Shown in pieces: positions 45,381 through 53,991 of a stretch of DNA of 64,000 nt. The DNA is taken from positions 62,001 to 126,000 of the forward strand of contig NZ_FOXX01000006.1 of the NCBI RefSeq assembly GCF_900115845.1, in the 5' to 3' direction. The position numbers were made by a program, and so were the translations under genes. The first letter of the stretch is position 1, and every line of letters starts with the position of its first letter. The notes beneath the pieces are model-generated. The model was not told the origin of the DNA. It saw only the letters and a program-made list of their open reading frames with translations, and made no database searches. The stretch is from Priestia endophytica DSM 13796 (GTDB lineage: Bacteria; Bacillota; Bacilli; Bacillales; Bacillaceae_H).

Positions 45381-45527
45381 GTGGAACATTCAAAAAAAGA
45401 AGAAATTGTTGGGTTAGCAAAGCGAATTATTGAGCTTGATATAGAGCGAGATGAAATGTGGGAGGAACTTACAAGACTAACAGGGGCTCACGCTCATGAA
45501 ATTCTACGCTACCTTCAAAATAGCTAA
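45381..45527 (+). CDS. 48-residue protein behind a TnrA box
   Basis: Not recognised. A GTG start after GGAAGGAAG opens a 48-codon frame for a highly charged, helical protein (VGLAKRIIELDIERDEMWEELTRL, then HAHEILRYLQNS), with heptad-like spacing and no cysteine or membrane segment. A bidirectional terminator follows. It is divergent from tnrA, the place where B. subtilis has the TnrA-activated ykzB-ykoL genes; whether it is a homologue of YkzB I cannot tell. Confidence 0.65.
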   Translation: MEHSKKEEIVGLAKRIIELDIERDEMWEELTRLTGAHAHEILRYLQNS

Positions 45528-45530
45528 ACA

Positions 45531-45563
45531 TAAAAAAACACGACAAAGGTGTCGTGTTTTTTA
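45531..45563. terminator. Bidirectional terminator
   Basis: AAAACACGACA-AAG-GTGTCGTGTTTTTT, between the 48-residue ORF and the GTPase gene. Confidence 0.85.
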
Positions 45564-46472
45564 TATTGCGCTGTTCAGACCCTTTTCAAGCATTTGAGGC
45601 TGCAAGTTCTCACCAATAAAAACAAGAGACGGTTTTGCTTGTAGCTCAACAGGCATTAAAAGAGGTGTGCTATATGCATATTGAAGGGAATATAATTGAT
45701 CATTTCCTTGCAGTCGCACGTATCCTTTAACACGATAAACAGACTGCGGCAAACCTTTTAAAAAATCTTCAAGCTTTGCGCCATTAAACGCGCTGTCTTC
45801 ATGATAAGAGAAAGTTTCAATGTGCAAATGATTGTGCATATGTGTCGGTTCATGTGAAGCCGTACGTGAGCGTGTTTGCGTAAGAATATAAGAAAGTGGA
45901 ACGCGTGCTTGTGTTGTTAAAATATTTTTAGCTCCCTCATTTAACATTTGCACTTTCATAAGCGTATTTGCTTTTTCATCCTCTGTCAGCAAATCTTCTT
46001 TATTTAAGAGAAGAAGGTCACCATGTCGAATTTGTTCCAAAAAGAGCTTTTGCGCACGGTTTGAAAGAGAATCAAGCTCAAGTAAAAGTTTGCTGTTTAC
46101 AACCGTAATAATAGACCGAACTGTAATACGCTCTGAAAGAGAAGGTGTTATACATCCGTCGAGCACCTCAATAGGATGAGCAATGCCTGTTGTTTCAATG
46201 TAAATGGCGTCAAGGGTATAAGAAGAAACCATTTCTTCAAGCTGCCCTTCAAGCTGCCCTTGAATTGTACAACATACACACCCATTTAAAAGTTCTGCAA
46301 GTGGAACTTCATTTGGTAAAACTTCCGAATCCACAGCTGTTTCTCCAGCTTCGTTCATTATGACGCCAACATTTCTTCCATGTTCTTTTTCTTCTTGAAG
46401 AAGTTGGCGAAGAAGCGTTGTTTTACCGCTTCCTAGAAATCCGGATAAAATAAAAACGTCTACTTTTCTCAT
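45561..46472 (-). CDS. COG0523/CobW-family GTPase (metal chaperone)
   Basis: A 303-residue G3E GTPase. The Walker A LSGFLGSGKTTLLRQLL, the metal motif GCVCC (CxCC), ETTGIAHP, and NKED are all present, then a His-containing linker (HEPTHMHNHLHIE) and the C-terminal CobW domain. These proteins hand zinc, cobalt or other metals to client enzymes. No Zur box (TCGTAATNATTACGA-like) is visible upstream, and it is far from nitrile hydratase or urease genes, so the metal is open. Confidence 0.85.
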   Translation of the reverse strand: MRKVDVFILSGFLGSGKTTLLRQLLQEEKEHGRNVGVIMNEAGETAVDSEVLPNEVPLAELLNGCVCCTIQGQLEGQLEEMVSSYTLDAIYIETTGIAHPIEVLDGCITPSLSERITVRSIITVVNSKLLLELDSLSNRAQKLFLEQIRHGDLLLLNKEDLLTEDEKANTLMKVQMLNEGAKNILTTQARVPLSYILTQTRSRTASHEPTHMHNHLHIETFSYHEDSAFNGAKLEDFLKGLPQSVYRVKGYVRLQGNDQLYSLQYAYSTPLLMPVELQAKPSLVFIGENLQPQMLEKGLNSAI

Positions 46473-46605
46473 GCTAAAGTCTCCTTTATTGTTTCCGTAG
46501 GCTTATTTTATCATATGAAAATTAAAGATGGGGAAATAGTAACTTTATGAAAAAGCAGGAATTTGTAGTTTTTTGTCGTATAAAGAAGAGGAGGAGGGAT
46601 GATAA

Positions 46606-47532
46606 ATGAAAATCTTAGTAGTAGGAGCTGGCGGTGTCGGTGGCTATTTCGGAGCAAGACTTGCTGAAAGTGGTGAAGATGTTACTTTTTTAGTTCGTGA
46701 AAAAAGAGCAAAGCGTTTGCGTGAAGATGGACTGGTTGTGAAAAGCATTCATGGCGATATCCATATTCAACCTGCTCTTGTTACGAAAGAAACTCCACGT
46801 ATATTTGATGTTGTGCTTTTGTCTACAAAAGCTTATCACCTGCAAGAAGTTATGGAAGATTTAACAGGGTTTGTGGGAGAAGAAACGGTAATTGTTCCTC
46901 TTTTGAACGGTTTTGCGCACGTAGAGCAGCTTGAAATGAAGTTCGGAGCCGAGCGAGTAAGCGGGGGTCTATGCTTTATTGAAACAACGCTAAATGAACA
47001 CGGACATATTATCCAGACGAGTGGAGTACATAAAATTACATTTGGAGAACGAACAGGTATAGACAGTGAACGGATGGATAAACTTGAACAAGCGTTTGCG
47101 AAAACAAAAGCAATGTATAAAAATAGTGATCATGTGCTAAGAGATATGTGGAATAAATATTTGTTTATTACAACTCTTTCAAGCGTCACAACGCTAACTC
47201 GAGCGCCAATTGGGGCTGTTTTAGCATCAAAGGGTGGCGAACAGTTTGTAGAGGCGTTGATGATAGAAATTAAAATGGTGATGGATGCCATTGAGGCTCC
47301 TTTGAGTGAAAACATTGTGCAAAGGCATATGGAGACAATGCATAAGCAAGACTACGGGATGAAATCTTCCATGCAGCGCGATATGGAAAAAGGGCTTCAC
47401 GTAGAAGGAGATCATCTTCAAGGGTATTTATTGCAAAAAGCAAAAGAACAAGGAATGCGCTGCCCATATTTAGAAGCGGTATATCAAAACTTAAAAGTAT
47501 ATGAAGTGCAAAAAAATAAACGAAGCCTGTAA
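46606..47532 (+). CDS. panE: 2-Dehydropantoate 2-reductase PanE
   Basis: NADPH-dependent ketopantoate reductase for pantothenate synthesis. 308 residues with the Rossmann start ILVVGAGGVGGYFGARLAESG, VLLSTKAYHL, PLLNGFAHVE, and the catalytic Lys in MWNKYLFITTLSSVTTLTRAP. GAGGAGGGATG precedes the ATG. Bacilli often carry two or three panE paralogues, so it may be the less used copy. Confidence 0.87.
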   Translation: MKILVVGAGGVGGYFGARLAESGEDVTFLVREKRAKRLREDGLVVKSIHGDIHIQPALVTKETPRIFDVVLLSTKAYHLQEVMEDLTGFVGEETVIVPLLNGFAHVEQLEMKFGAERVSGGLCFIETTLNEHGHIIQTSGVHKITFGERTGIDSERMDKLEQAFAKTKAMYKNSDHVLRDMWNKYLFITTLSSVTTLTRAPIGAVLASKGGEQFVEALMIEIKMVMDAIEAPLSENIVQRHMETMHKQDYGMKSSMQRDMEKGLHVEGDHLQGYLLQKAKEQGMRCPYLEAVYQNLKVYEVQKNKRSL

Positions 47533-47548
47533 GGGTTCGTTTATTTCA
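47513..47548. terminator. Bidirectional terminator panE/membrane gene
   Basis: AAATAAACGAA and TTCGTTTATTT form the stem; its arms are inside the last codons and stop of panE and just before the convergent gene's end. Confidence 0.75.
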
Positions 47549-47897
47549 GCTCTTCAATTAAGTATGGAACCATAAGAATGCCTATAATACAGCATGTTGT
47601 AACCATACGATGCATCTCGATGATGCCTACGATGAATAGCATTGTGGAGAGATATGTGTGCATAAGCTTTAACGTCCACCGTTTTTCCTCGAATAAGACG
47701 TCACTTAGAATGTATACTAAAAAGATTATAAAACCAATAATACCTATTGTAGTTTGTGAAAGATGAGGTCCTAGTTGAGTAAAGGCCACTAAACTGAATA
47801 GTAAAAGAAAAGCGACACCTTTCATTAAACGAATACGAAAATCGTTACGCATATTTGCACCTTCATAGATGAAATTAACAAGTTGTGACACGTTCAT
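47541..47897 (-). CDS. Membrane protein of unknown function
   Basis: Not recognised. A 118-residue protein with four hydrophobic segments (about residues 25-42, 48-68, 79-95, 97-114), a soluble N terminus and no catalytic motif that I can see; RMVTTCCIIGIL in the last helix has two adjacent cysteines. AGGGGGATGA precedes the ATG. A perfect inverted repeat lies 27 bases upstream. Confidence 0.65.
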   Translation of the reverse strand: MNVSQLVNFIYEGANMRNDFRIRLMKGVAFLLLFSLVAFTQLGPHLSQTTIGIIGFIIFLVYILSDVLFEEKRWTLKLMHTYLSTMLFIVGIIEMHRMVTTCCIIGILMVPYLIEELK

Positions 47898-48197
47898 TCA
47901 TCCCCCTTTTCTTTTAATCTATCCGTTATATTAATAACGTAACATAAAAAGATGAATTGTATGTAAAGCAGATATTAGAAATTATTAACTTCTTGTTAAG
48001 AATAGATGTTTTTTATAACATAGTAAAGTCTAAAAAAGCAACAGTTTATCCAATGTATTAGACGAAAGAAGAGTGAAAAAGTTTCTTTAAAGACAAAAAA
48101 TTAAAAAACGAAGCTTAACTATTCGCAGTTTATGCGATTTTGCGTTAAAATAAAACTGGCTTTATGGAATTAAGCTTTTGCTAAAGGAGGTTTTAGA
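47898..48197. other. Divergent spacer before yojF
   Basis: Holds the inverted repeat CGTTAT-ATTA-ATAACG at 47924-47939 close to the leftward membrane gene, a small dyad TTAACTTCTTGTTAA around 47987, CGCAGTTTATGCG at about 48124, and a possible -10 (TAAAAT) before yojF. No ORF or RNA family recognised. Confidence 0.5.
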
Positions 48198-48545
48198 ATG
48201 GAAGTCATTAAGGCAGAAGATGTTAAAAAACATCTTTCTACGTTTTTTCATAAAGAAGTTTACGTGCATTTAGAAACAACGAATGGAGCGTATGCTTCAC
48301 ATTTTAACGATAAAGCAATGAACGTTGGAGCATTTATTAGAAATGCGCGCGTAAACATTCAAACAGGTAAAATCATTGGGCAAGGTCCGTACAGAGTTGG
48401 TCTTCAAGTGAATGACGGCTGGGTGTATGCAGAAGGCCTTACGCACTATGAAGTAGATGAAGAAGGGCGTCTTTTACTTGCAGGGCACGATGATCAAGGT
48501 CGATTAGCCGTTGCTCTTCAGCTAAGTGAAAAGCCGTTTACATAA
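48198..48545 (+). CDS. yojF: DUF1806 protein YojF
   Basis: A 115-residue soluble protein with VYVHLETTNGAYASHF and AFIRNARVNIQTGKIIGQGPYRVGLQ, the DUF1806/YojF pattern. It is always next to the bacillithiol deacetylase BshB2 in bacilli, so a link to bacillithiol is likely but not shown. AAAGGAGG precedes the ATG. Confidence 0.88.
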   Translation: MEVIKAEDVKKHLSTFFHKEVYVHLETTNGAYASHFNDKAMNVGAFIRNARVNIQTGKIIGQGPYRVGLQVNDGWVYAEGLTHYEVDEEGRLLLAGHDDQGRLAVALQLSEKPFT

Positions 48546-48558
48546 GGAGCTGAAAGAA

Positions 48559-49230
48559 ATGGAACGCTTATTAGTCATTTTTCCACATCCAGACGATGAA
48601 GCTTTTGGAGCAGCAGGAACGATTGCACTCACAAAGCAAAGTGGTGGATATGTAGCATATGCATGCACAACTCTTGGAGAGATGGGGCGCAACATGGGGA
48701 ACCCTCCGTTTGCAAACCGTGAAACACTTCCAAAGATTCGAAAAGAAGAGTTAACAGAAGTTGGCGAAATCTTAGAGCTAGATGAGCTGCGTATGGTGGG
48801 CCTTCGTGATAAAACACTTGAGTTTTTAGATGATGAAGTGTATGCAGACGTTATTGGCAACATTATTGACGAGATTAAGCCAACGACGATTATTACGCAC
48901 TATCCTGGATATGCTGTTCATCCAGATCACAATGCAACAGGAGCGGCAACAGTAAGAGCGGTCAAGCGTCTTCGTCCAGAAGATCGTCCTCGCCTTCTTT
49001 GTCACGCCTTTTCTAAAGACCGCCTAGAAGCGATTGGTCATCCTGATGTTGTTCATGATGTAAGCAGTGTGAAAGATATCAAAATTGCAGCAATTAAAGC
49101 ACACCGTTCTCAAACACAAGGAATGCTTGGAGCAATGGACTTTAACAATATCGAACAAAGTCCTGAAATTTTAAAAATGCTTGCTCGTGAAGAGTTTTGG
49201 ACATATTCTTTTGATGATGAAGGAAAGTAA
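48559..49230 (+). CDS. bshB2: Bacillithiol biosynthesis deacetylase BshB2
   Basis: A LmbE/PIG-L zinc deacetylase that removes the acetyl group from GlcNAc-malate in bacillithiol synthesis or acts on bacillithiol conjugates. The 223-residue protein has the metal motif FPHPDDEAFGAAG (HPDDE), CTTLGEMG, and AVHPDHNATG with the third ligand. AAGGAG fits the ATG at 48559; the longer frame has no site. Co-transcribed with yojF. Confidence 0.9.
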   Translation: MERLLVIFPHPDDEAFGAAGTIALTKQSGGYVAYACTTLGEMGRNMGNPPFANRETLPKIRKEELTEVGEILELDELRMVGLRDKTLEFLDDEVYADVIGNIIDEIKPTTIITHYPGYAVHPDHNATGAATVRAVKRLRPEDRPRLLCHAFSKDRLEAIGHPDVVHDVSSVKDIKIAAIKAHRSQTQGMLGAMDFNNIEQSPEILKMLAREEFWTYSFDDEGK

Positions 49231-49235
49231 AGAAG

Positions 49236-49270
49236 GAAGCAGATGTGATGAACACATCTGCTTTTTTTGT
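49236..49270 (+). terminator. bshB2 terminator
   Basis: AGCAGATGTG-ATGAA-CACATCTGCT followed by T6. Confidence 0.88.
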
Positions 49271-49303
49271 GTTGTAATTGGTTATATTAGGGAATGGGGA
49301 GTT

Positions 49304-49654
49304 GTGGAAAAGAGGAATGAAAAGCCTTATATTGTTAGCTCTGTTTTGCTGTTTTTAGCAACAAATTTTTTTGTGAAGCAAACTTTTCAGACCGTAAGTC
49401 CCAGGTTCTTGGTCTCGTTTGAAGGGGAAAGAAAGTATTTTAGAATAGTAGAAGATATTTTATTTCTTCTCTTTTTGAGCATTGCAATGGTAAAAGATGC
49501 ATCTATGCTTGTGCTTTTATCCCTATTTAGAGGAATTGATGAGTGACTGCATGCCCGACAAAACAAATATTATAATCATTACATCCTCTTAAGCCTACTT
49601 GGTATTGTTCTGATTATCATGACTATATTTCATCTTAAAAAAAGAAGCTTTTAA
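49304..49654 (+). pseudogene. Small membrane protein gene broken by in-frame TGA
   Basis: Not recognised. A frame from GTG 49304 (GGGGAG close before it) runs 80 codons with two hydrophobic stretches and ends at TGA 49544-49546. In the same frame it continues for 35 more codons (LHARQNKYYNHY, then a perfect hydrophobic helix and KKRSF) to TAA at 49652, immediately at a strong terminator. The joined product would be about 116 residues with three helices. TGA differs by one base from TGG (Trp), so a recent nonsense change or read error is likely. Confidence 0.55.
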
Positions 49655-49674
49655 ACAAAAAGCTTCTTTTTTTT
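49636..49674 (+). terminator. Terminator of the broken membrane gene
   Basis: AAGAAGCTTTT-AAAC-AAAAAGCTTCTT followed by T6. Confidence 0.88.
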
Positions 49675-49766
49675 ATAAACTTGTTCTTCTCTCTGTATAT
49701 AAAACATCAATAATAATAAGGGGAATGTGAAAATCTATGCAAAAGAGTACATAAAGGAGGAAGGAT

Positions 49767-51209
49767 ATGAAAAAATGGTGTGGAATTTTGGTTATGTTGG
49801 TATTAATCCTGACACAGGCTGTTAACGTTTCAGCAAAGGGGGTGAGCACATTAGAAGCAAAAATTGAACAGGTGTTACAACATAAAGATTTAAAGGGTGC
49901 GATAAGTTCAATTAGTATAAAAGAGGCCAAAAGCGGAGAAGTACTGTATGAGAAGAACAGTTCAATCCGAATGAAAATTGCGTCCAATATGAAACTCTTT
50001 ACAGGAGCAGCAGCGCTTGAAGCATTAGGTGCGGAGTATAAATTTCACACAGAGCTTTGGCATGATGGAAAGGTGAAAAATGGTGTGTTAAAAGGGAATC
50101 TTTATTTAAAAGGAAAAGGAGATCCAACTCTTGGGTTAAATGAGTTACAGCAGTTTTCAGGTCTATTAGACGAAAAAGGAATCAAAAAAATTACGGGAAA
50201 TGTTATTGGAGATGAGACGTGGTATGACGATGTTCGGCTTTCAGAAGATATGATTTGGAAAGATGAATCGTATGCATACGGAGCTCAAATATCAGCGCTG
50301 ACGTTCTCCCCTAATGATCACTATGAAGCGGGAACAGTTATAGTGGAGACAACACCGACCAAAAATGGTAAGAAAGCTCACATCTCTATATCACCTAAAA
50401 CGGACTACGTAAAAGTGATGAATGAAACTAAAACAGGAAAAGGAGAAACAGATTTAGAAATTGTCAGAAAACGGGATGGGAATATTATTGTAGTAAAAGG
50501 TATGATCAATGAGGGAGAGGAACCTGATCAAACAGCCATTGCCGTCGAGGATCCAGCTTTGTATACGACTTCTTTATTTAAAGACGTCTTAGGGAAGAAC
50601 GGAATAAAAGTGACAGGAAAAGTGAAAAAAGGAGAAACACCTCAAAAAGCTCAGTTGATGGAAGTAAAGGAATCTCCTCCACTTGGGGAAATTTTTATTC
50701 CATATATGAAGCTGAGTAATAATACAATAGCAGAAATTTTTGTAAAAGAAATGGGGAAAGTACAGTACGGTGAAGGAAGCTTTGAAGCCGGTTTATCTTC
50801 TTTAGAACAAACGCTTTCTGAGATGAATGTCAATGTAGACAATATGATGATTCGAGATGGTTCAGGCATATCACATGTGAGCGGAGTGCCAACAGACGAG
50901 ATTTCTTCTCTTCTTTTTCATGCTAGGCAAAAACCTTGGTACGACAATTTTTATGAGTCTTTGCCTTTAGCAGGAGATCCTGATGAATTGATAGGGGGAA
51001 CGCTCGATGAACGGATGAGAGGGACTGCTGCAGAAGGAAATGTAAGAGCCAAAACAGGTTCGGTTACAGGTGCTAGTTCTCTTTCAGGATATGTGACAAC
51101 AGCAGGTGGAGAAGAACTTATTTTCTCAATCGTTTTTAATGCTTTTCTAGAAGAGGATGTAAAAGATATTGAAGATGAAATTGCGGTTATTTTAGCTTCT
51201 CTAAAATAA
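49767..51209 (+). CDS. dacC: D-alanyl-D-alanine carboxypeptidase/endopeptidase (PBP4a type, S13)
   Basis: A secreted low-molecular-weight penicillin-binding protein that trims peptidoglycan cross-links. 480 residues: signal peptide 1-23, SxxK as SNMK (Ser73, Lys76) in KIASNMKLFTG, the SxN motif in KLSNNTIAE and KTG in RAKTGSVTGASSLSGYV. The wide gap between SxxK and SxN is the large insertion typical of class C (DacB/DacC). AAGGAGG precedes the ATG. Confidence 0.93.
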   Translation: MKKWCGILVMLVLILTQAVNVSAKGVSTLEAKIEQVLQHKDLKGAISSISIKEAKSGEVLYEKNSSIRMKIASNMKLFTGAAALEALGAEYKFHTELWHDGKVKNGVLKGNLYLKGKGDPTLGLNELQQFSGLLDEKGIKKITGNVIGDETWYDDVRLSEDMIWKDESYAYGAQISALTFSPNDHYEAGTVIVETTPTKNGKKAHISISPKTDYVKVMNETKTGKGETDLEIVRKRDGNIIVVKGMINEGEEPDQTAIAVEDPALYTTSLFKDVLGKNGIKVTGKVKKGETPQKAQLMEVKESPPLGEIFIPYMKLSNNTIAEIFVKEMGKVQYGEGSFEAGLSSLEQTLSEMNVNVDNMMIRDGSGISHVSGVPTDEISSLLFHARQKPWYDNFYESLPLAGDPDELIGGTLDERMRGTAAEGNVRAKTGSVTGASSLSGYVTTAGGEELIFSIVFNAFLEEDVKDIEDEIAVILASLK

Positions 51210-51249
51210 TAAAAAATTAAATTAAAAATGAATAATCTGAAAAATAGTC

Positions 51250-51278
51250 TTGCACAAAGGGGGAAATCGCGTTATTCT
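51250..51278 (+). promoter_or_regulatory. SigA promoter of the metE leader
   Basis: TTGCAC, 17 bases, TATTCT, about 50 bases before the riboswitch aptamer. Confidence 0.6.
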
Positions 51279-51319
51279 TATTAACAATTCCTCAGTCGAG
51301 GAGACTAATTTTATAATGT

Positions 51320-51520
51320 CCATGCAAGAGGTGCTGTACATACGCTGCAGCTTAAAAGGGAAGAGCGGTGAGAAGCCGCCACGGTCGCGCCACTGTGAAG
51401 GGGAGTTTCTATCATAGCCACTGCGAAAGCGGGAAGGGATAGAAGAACGATGAACCTAAGTCAGGAGACCTGCCACTTGTTTGCGCTTTATACCTACGCG
51501 TTCATAGGGAGGAGTGAAGG
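51320..51520 (+). ncRNA. Cobalamin riboswitch
   Basis: Ordered elements of the B12 riboswitch: AGGTGCTGTAC (51328 on), AAAAGGGAAGAGCGGTGAGA, GCCGC and CGCCACTGTGA, GGGAGTTTC, GCCACTGCGAAAGCGGGAAGG, and the B12 box AAGTCAGGAGACCTGCC (51458-51474). It lies in front of metE with an intrinsic terminator between, so adenosylcobalamin would stop transcription of the B12-independent synthase. Ends are approximate. Confidence 0.93.
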
Positions 51521-51523
51521 TTT

Positions 51524-51559
51524 ATGTTGAATAGATGGATCCGTTTCAACAGTTCTTAA
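51524..51559 (+). CDS. 11-codon ORF between riboswitch and terminator
   Basis: ATG after a strong ribosome site (GGGAGGAGTG, 51507-51516) opens a frame coding MLNRWIRFNSS, ending at TAA 51557-51559, 12 bases before the terminator stem. It may be a leader peptide or chance. See findings. Confidence 0.35.
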   Translation: MLNRWIRFNSS

Positions 51560-51569
51560 AGTCGCCTTC

Positions 51570-51603
51570 TAACTCTCTTTTTTGAAAAAAGGGAGTTTTT
51601 TTG
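51570..51603 (+). terminator. Riboswitch-controlled terminator before metE
   Basis: AACTCTCTTTTTT-GAA-AAAAGGGAGTT followed by T5; 37 bases before the metE start. Confidence 0.85.
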
Positions 51604-51639
51604 ATGGCTAAAAAAGATAACAGAGACGGAGGAAAAAAC

Positions 51640-53901
51640 ATGACAGTATACACTTCAAATATTGGGTATCCAAGAATCGGAGAAAAAAGAGAATGGAAAA
51701 AAGCGCTAGAACGTTTTTGGGAAGGCACGCTTGAAGAAAAAGAGTTTAAAGAAGAATTAGATCACTTATTTTTAGAAGGAATTCGCGTGCAAAAGGAAGC
51801 GGGAATCACGCATATTCCTGTTGGTGAGTTTAGTTTGTATGATCATATTTTAGATTTATTATGGACGTTTAATCTTGTGCCAGATCGATTTAAAAAGACA
51901 AACAAAACACCACTTGAAACGTATTACAGCATGGCTCGTGGAACAGACGGGGCGGAAGCAATGACAATGACAAAATGGTTTAATACGAACTATCATTATC
52001 TTGTGCCAGAGTTTGAGAATGTTACGCCTTCTTTAAAAGAAAATCGATTTTTAGATTATTGGAAAAAAGCAAAACAGAAGCTTGGTGTAAATGGAAAAGT
52101 AACTCTTGTAGGACCAGCAACGCTCGTTCTTCTTGGGAAAGGATATAAAGAAACAGAAAAAGCATCTTGGATTCAGCGTCTTATTCCGCTTTATCAACAG
52201 CTTTTGCAACAATTCGATGAAGAAGGCGTAGAGTGGGTCAGCTTAGAAGAACCCATTTTTACATCTCCATTAGATCAGGAAGTATGGAAAGCTATTGAAA
52301 ACGGCTATACCGAAATAGCTAAGAGTTGCAAAAATACGAAATTGCTTCTTCAAACATACTATGAAGCTGTTTTTGATTATAAAAAGGTTCTATCACTCCC
52401 TGTAGATGGTTTTGGACTTGATTTTATTCATGATAGAGGGGAAACAAAAGAACAGCTGAAAAAATGGGGCTTTCCAAAAGGAAAAGTGTTAGCAGCAGGA
52501 ATTATTGACGGACGAAATGTATGGAAGTCTAATTTAACAGAAACGAGTGCTGAAGTTAAAGAGCTTCTAAATTTAATCCATGGTGACCTTTGGGTGCAGC
52601 CTTCATCAAGCTTATTGCACGTTCCTGTTACAGCCAAGAATGAAAGTCTTCCGAGCTTCTTAGAAGGAGCGCTAAGTTTCGCTAAGGAAAAGTTAGGAGA
52701 ACTAAAAGCATTAGAAAGCGGGATTGAGAACAATACATCGTTTAAAGACTATGATAAAAGCTTTGAAGATTTCGTTGCAGCACCATTACGTCATAATCAT
52801 AAAGTTCAAGGAGAAATGAAGGAGCTTGCCCAACTTAAGGTAACGCGTCCACCGTATGAGATAAGAGCGAAGAAACAGCAGGAAAAGTTAAAGCTACCGC
52901 TTTTACCAACAACAACGATTGGAAGTATGCCTCAAACAAAAGAAGTGCGAAGCACACGTTTAAAATGGCGAAAGAAACAAATTACAGACGCACAATATGA
53001 GCAGTTTATCCAAGAAATTACATCCCGTTGGATCGCTATTCAAGAGGACGTTGAATTAGACGTTCTCGTGCACGGAGAGTTTGAGCGTACAGACATGGTC
53101 GAATATTTTGGTGAAAAGCTGAACGGTATGGAAGTAACAAAGTTTGGCTGGGTGCAGTCTTACGGGTCACGTTGCGTGAAACCACCTATTATTTACGGAG
53201 ATGTATCGCTTAAAGAGCCAATGACTGTGAAAGAAAGCGTATATGCTCAAAGTTTAACGAATAAGCCTGTAAAAGGGATGCTAACAGGTCCTGTTACTAT
53301 TTTAAACTGGTCTTTCCCTCGCCATGACGAGTCGAAAGAAGTGATGATGAATCAAATTGGTCTTGCTATCCGTCAGGAAGTATTAGCATTAGAAGACGCA
53401 GGAATAGCTATCATTCAGATTGATGAACCTGCACTTCGAGAAGGCCTTCCATTGCGAGAAGAAAAGAAGGAAGGGTATCTAAAAGCTGCCGCATATGCAT
53501 TTAGACTTTCTTCTTACGGTGTGAAAGATGAAACGCAAATTCATACTCATATGTGTTATTCCAATTTTAATGAAATTATGAATACAATTGATGATCTTGA
53601 TGCAGACGTGATTTCCATTGAAACATCACGCAGTCATGGCCGTCTGCTTCAAGCATTCGAAGATTTTCATTATGAAAAAGAAATTGGGCTTGGTGTATAT
53701 GATATTCATAGTCCGCAAATTCCAAATGAAGAGGATATTATCTCAAACATTAGAGCTTCTCTACGTGTATTAGATGAAAAACAATTTTGGGTTAACCCAG
53801 ATTGTGGCCTAAAAACGCGTAAAGAAGAAGAAGCGGTAAAATCACTCCGGGTCCTTGTTGAAGCAACAAAAAAATATCGTGCAAGTCTAGTAGAAGCTTA
53901 A
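51640..53901 (+). CDS. metE: Cobalamin-independent methionine synthase MetE
   Basis: Transfers the methyl group of 5-methyltetrahydropteroyltriglutamate to homocysteine. 753 residues, the usual two-barrel length: the N-terminal SNIGYPRIGEKREWKKALERFW block and the C-terminal barrel with SMPQTKEVRSTR, IDEPALREGLPL, and zinc ligands in HTHMCYSNF and WVNPDCGLKTR. The frame runs back to the terminator at 51601, but GGAGG at 51628-51632 fits the ATG at 51640. Control is by the cobalamin riboswitch upstream. Confidence 0.97.
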   Translation: MTVYTSNIGYPRIGEKREWKKALERFWEGTLEEKEFKEELDHLFLEGIRVQKEAGITHIPVGEFSLYDHILDLLWTFNLVPDRFKKTNKTPLETYYSMARGTDGAEAMTMTKWFNTNYHYLVPEFENVTPSLKENRFLDYWKKAKQKLGVNGKVTLVGPATLVLLGKGYKETEKASWIQRLIPLYQQLLQQFDEEGVEWVSLEEPIFTSPLDQEVWKAIENGYTEIAKSCKNTKLLLQTYYEAVFDYKKVLSLPVDGFGLDFIHDRGETKEQLKKWGFPKGKVLAAGIIDGRNVWKSNLTETSAEVKELLNLIHGDLWVQPSSSLLHVPVTAKNESLPSFLEGALSFAKEKLGELKALESGIENNTSFKDYDKSFEDFVAAPLRHNHKVQGEMKELAQLKVTRPPYEIRAKKQQEKLKLPLLPTTTIGSMPQTKEVRSTRLKWRKKQITDAQYEQFIQEITSRWIAIQEDVELDVLVHGEFERTDMVEYFGEKLNGMEVTKFGWVQSYGSRCVKPPIIYGDVSLKEPMTVKESVYAQSLTNKPVKGMLTGPVTILNWSFPRHDESKEVMMNQIGLAIRQEVLALEDAGIAIIQIDEPALREGLPLREEKKEGYLKAAAYAFRLSSYGVKDETQIHTHMCYSNFNEIMNTIDDLDADVISIETSRSHGRLLQAFEDFHYEKEIGLGVYDIHSPQIPNEEDIISNIRASLRVLDEKQFWVNPDCGLKTRKEEEAVKSLRVLVEATKKYRASLVEA

Positions 53902-53940
53902 TAAAAGAGCACCGTTCATTTGAACGGTGCTCTTTTATTA
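53902..53940 (+). terminator. metE terminator
   Basis: AAAAGAGCACCGTTCA-TT-TGAACGGTGCTCTTTT. Confidence 0.88.
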
Positions 53941-53991
53941 GAGGGGATTCTCCAGTAATCCTCTACTTTAAGCTATGCTAAGTGGGGGAGT

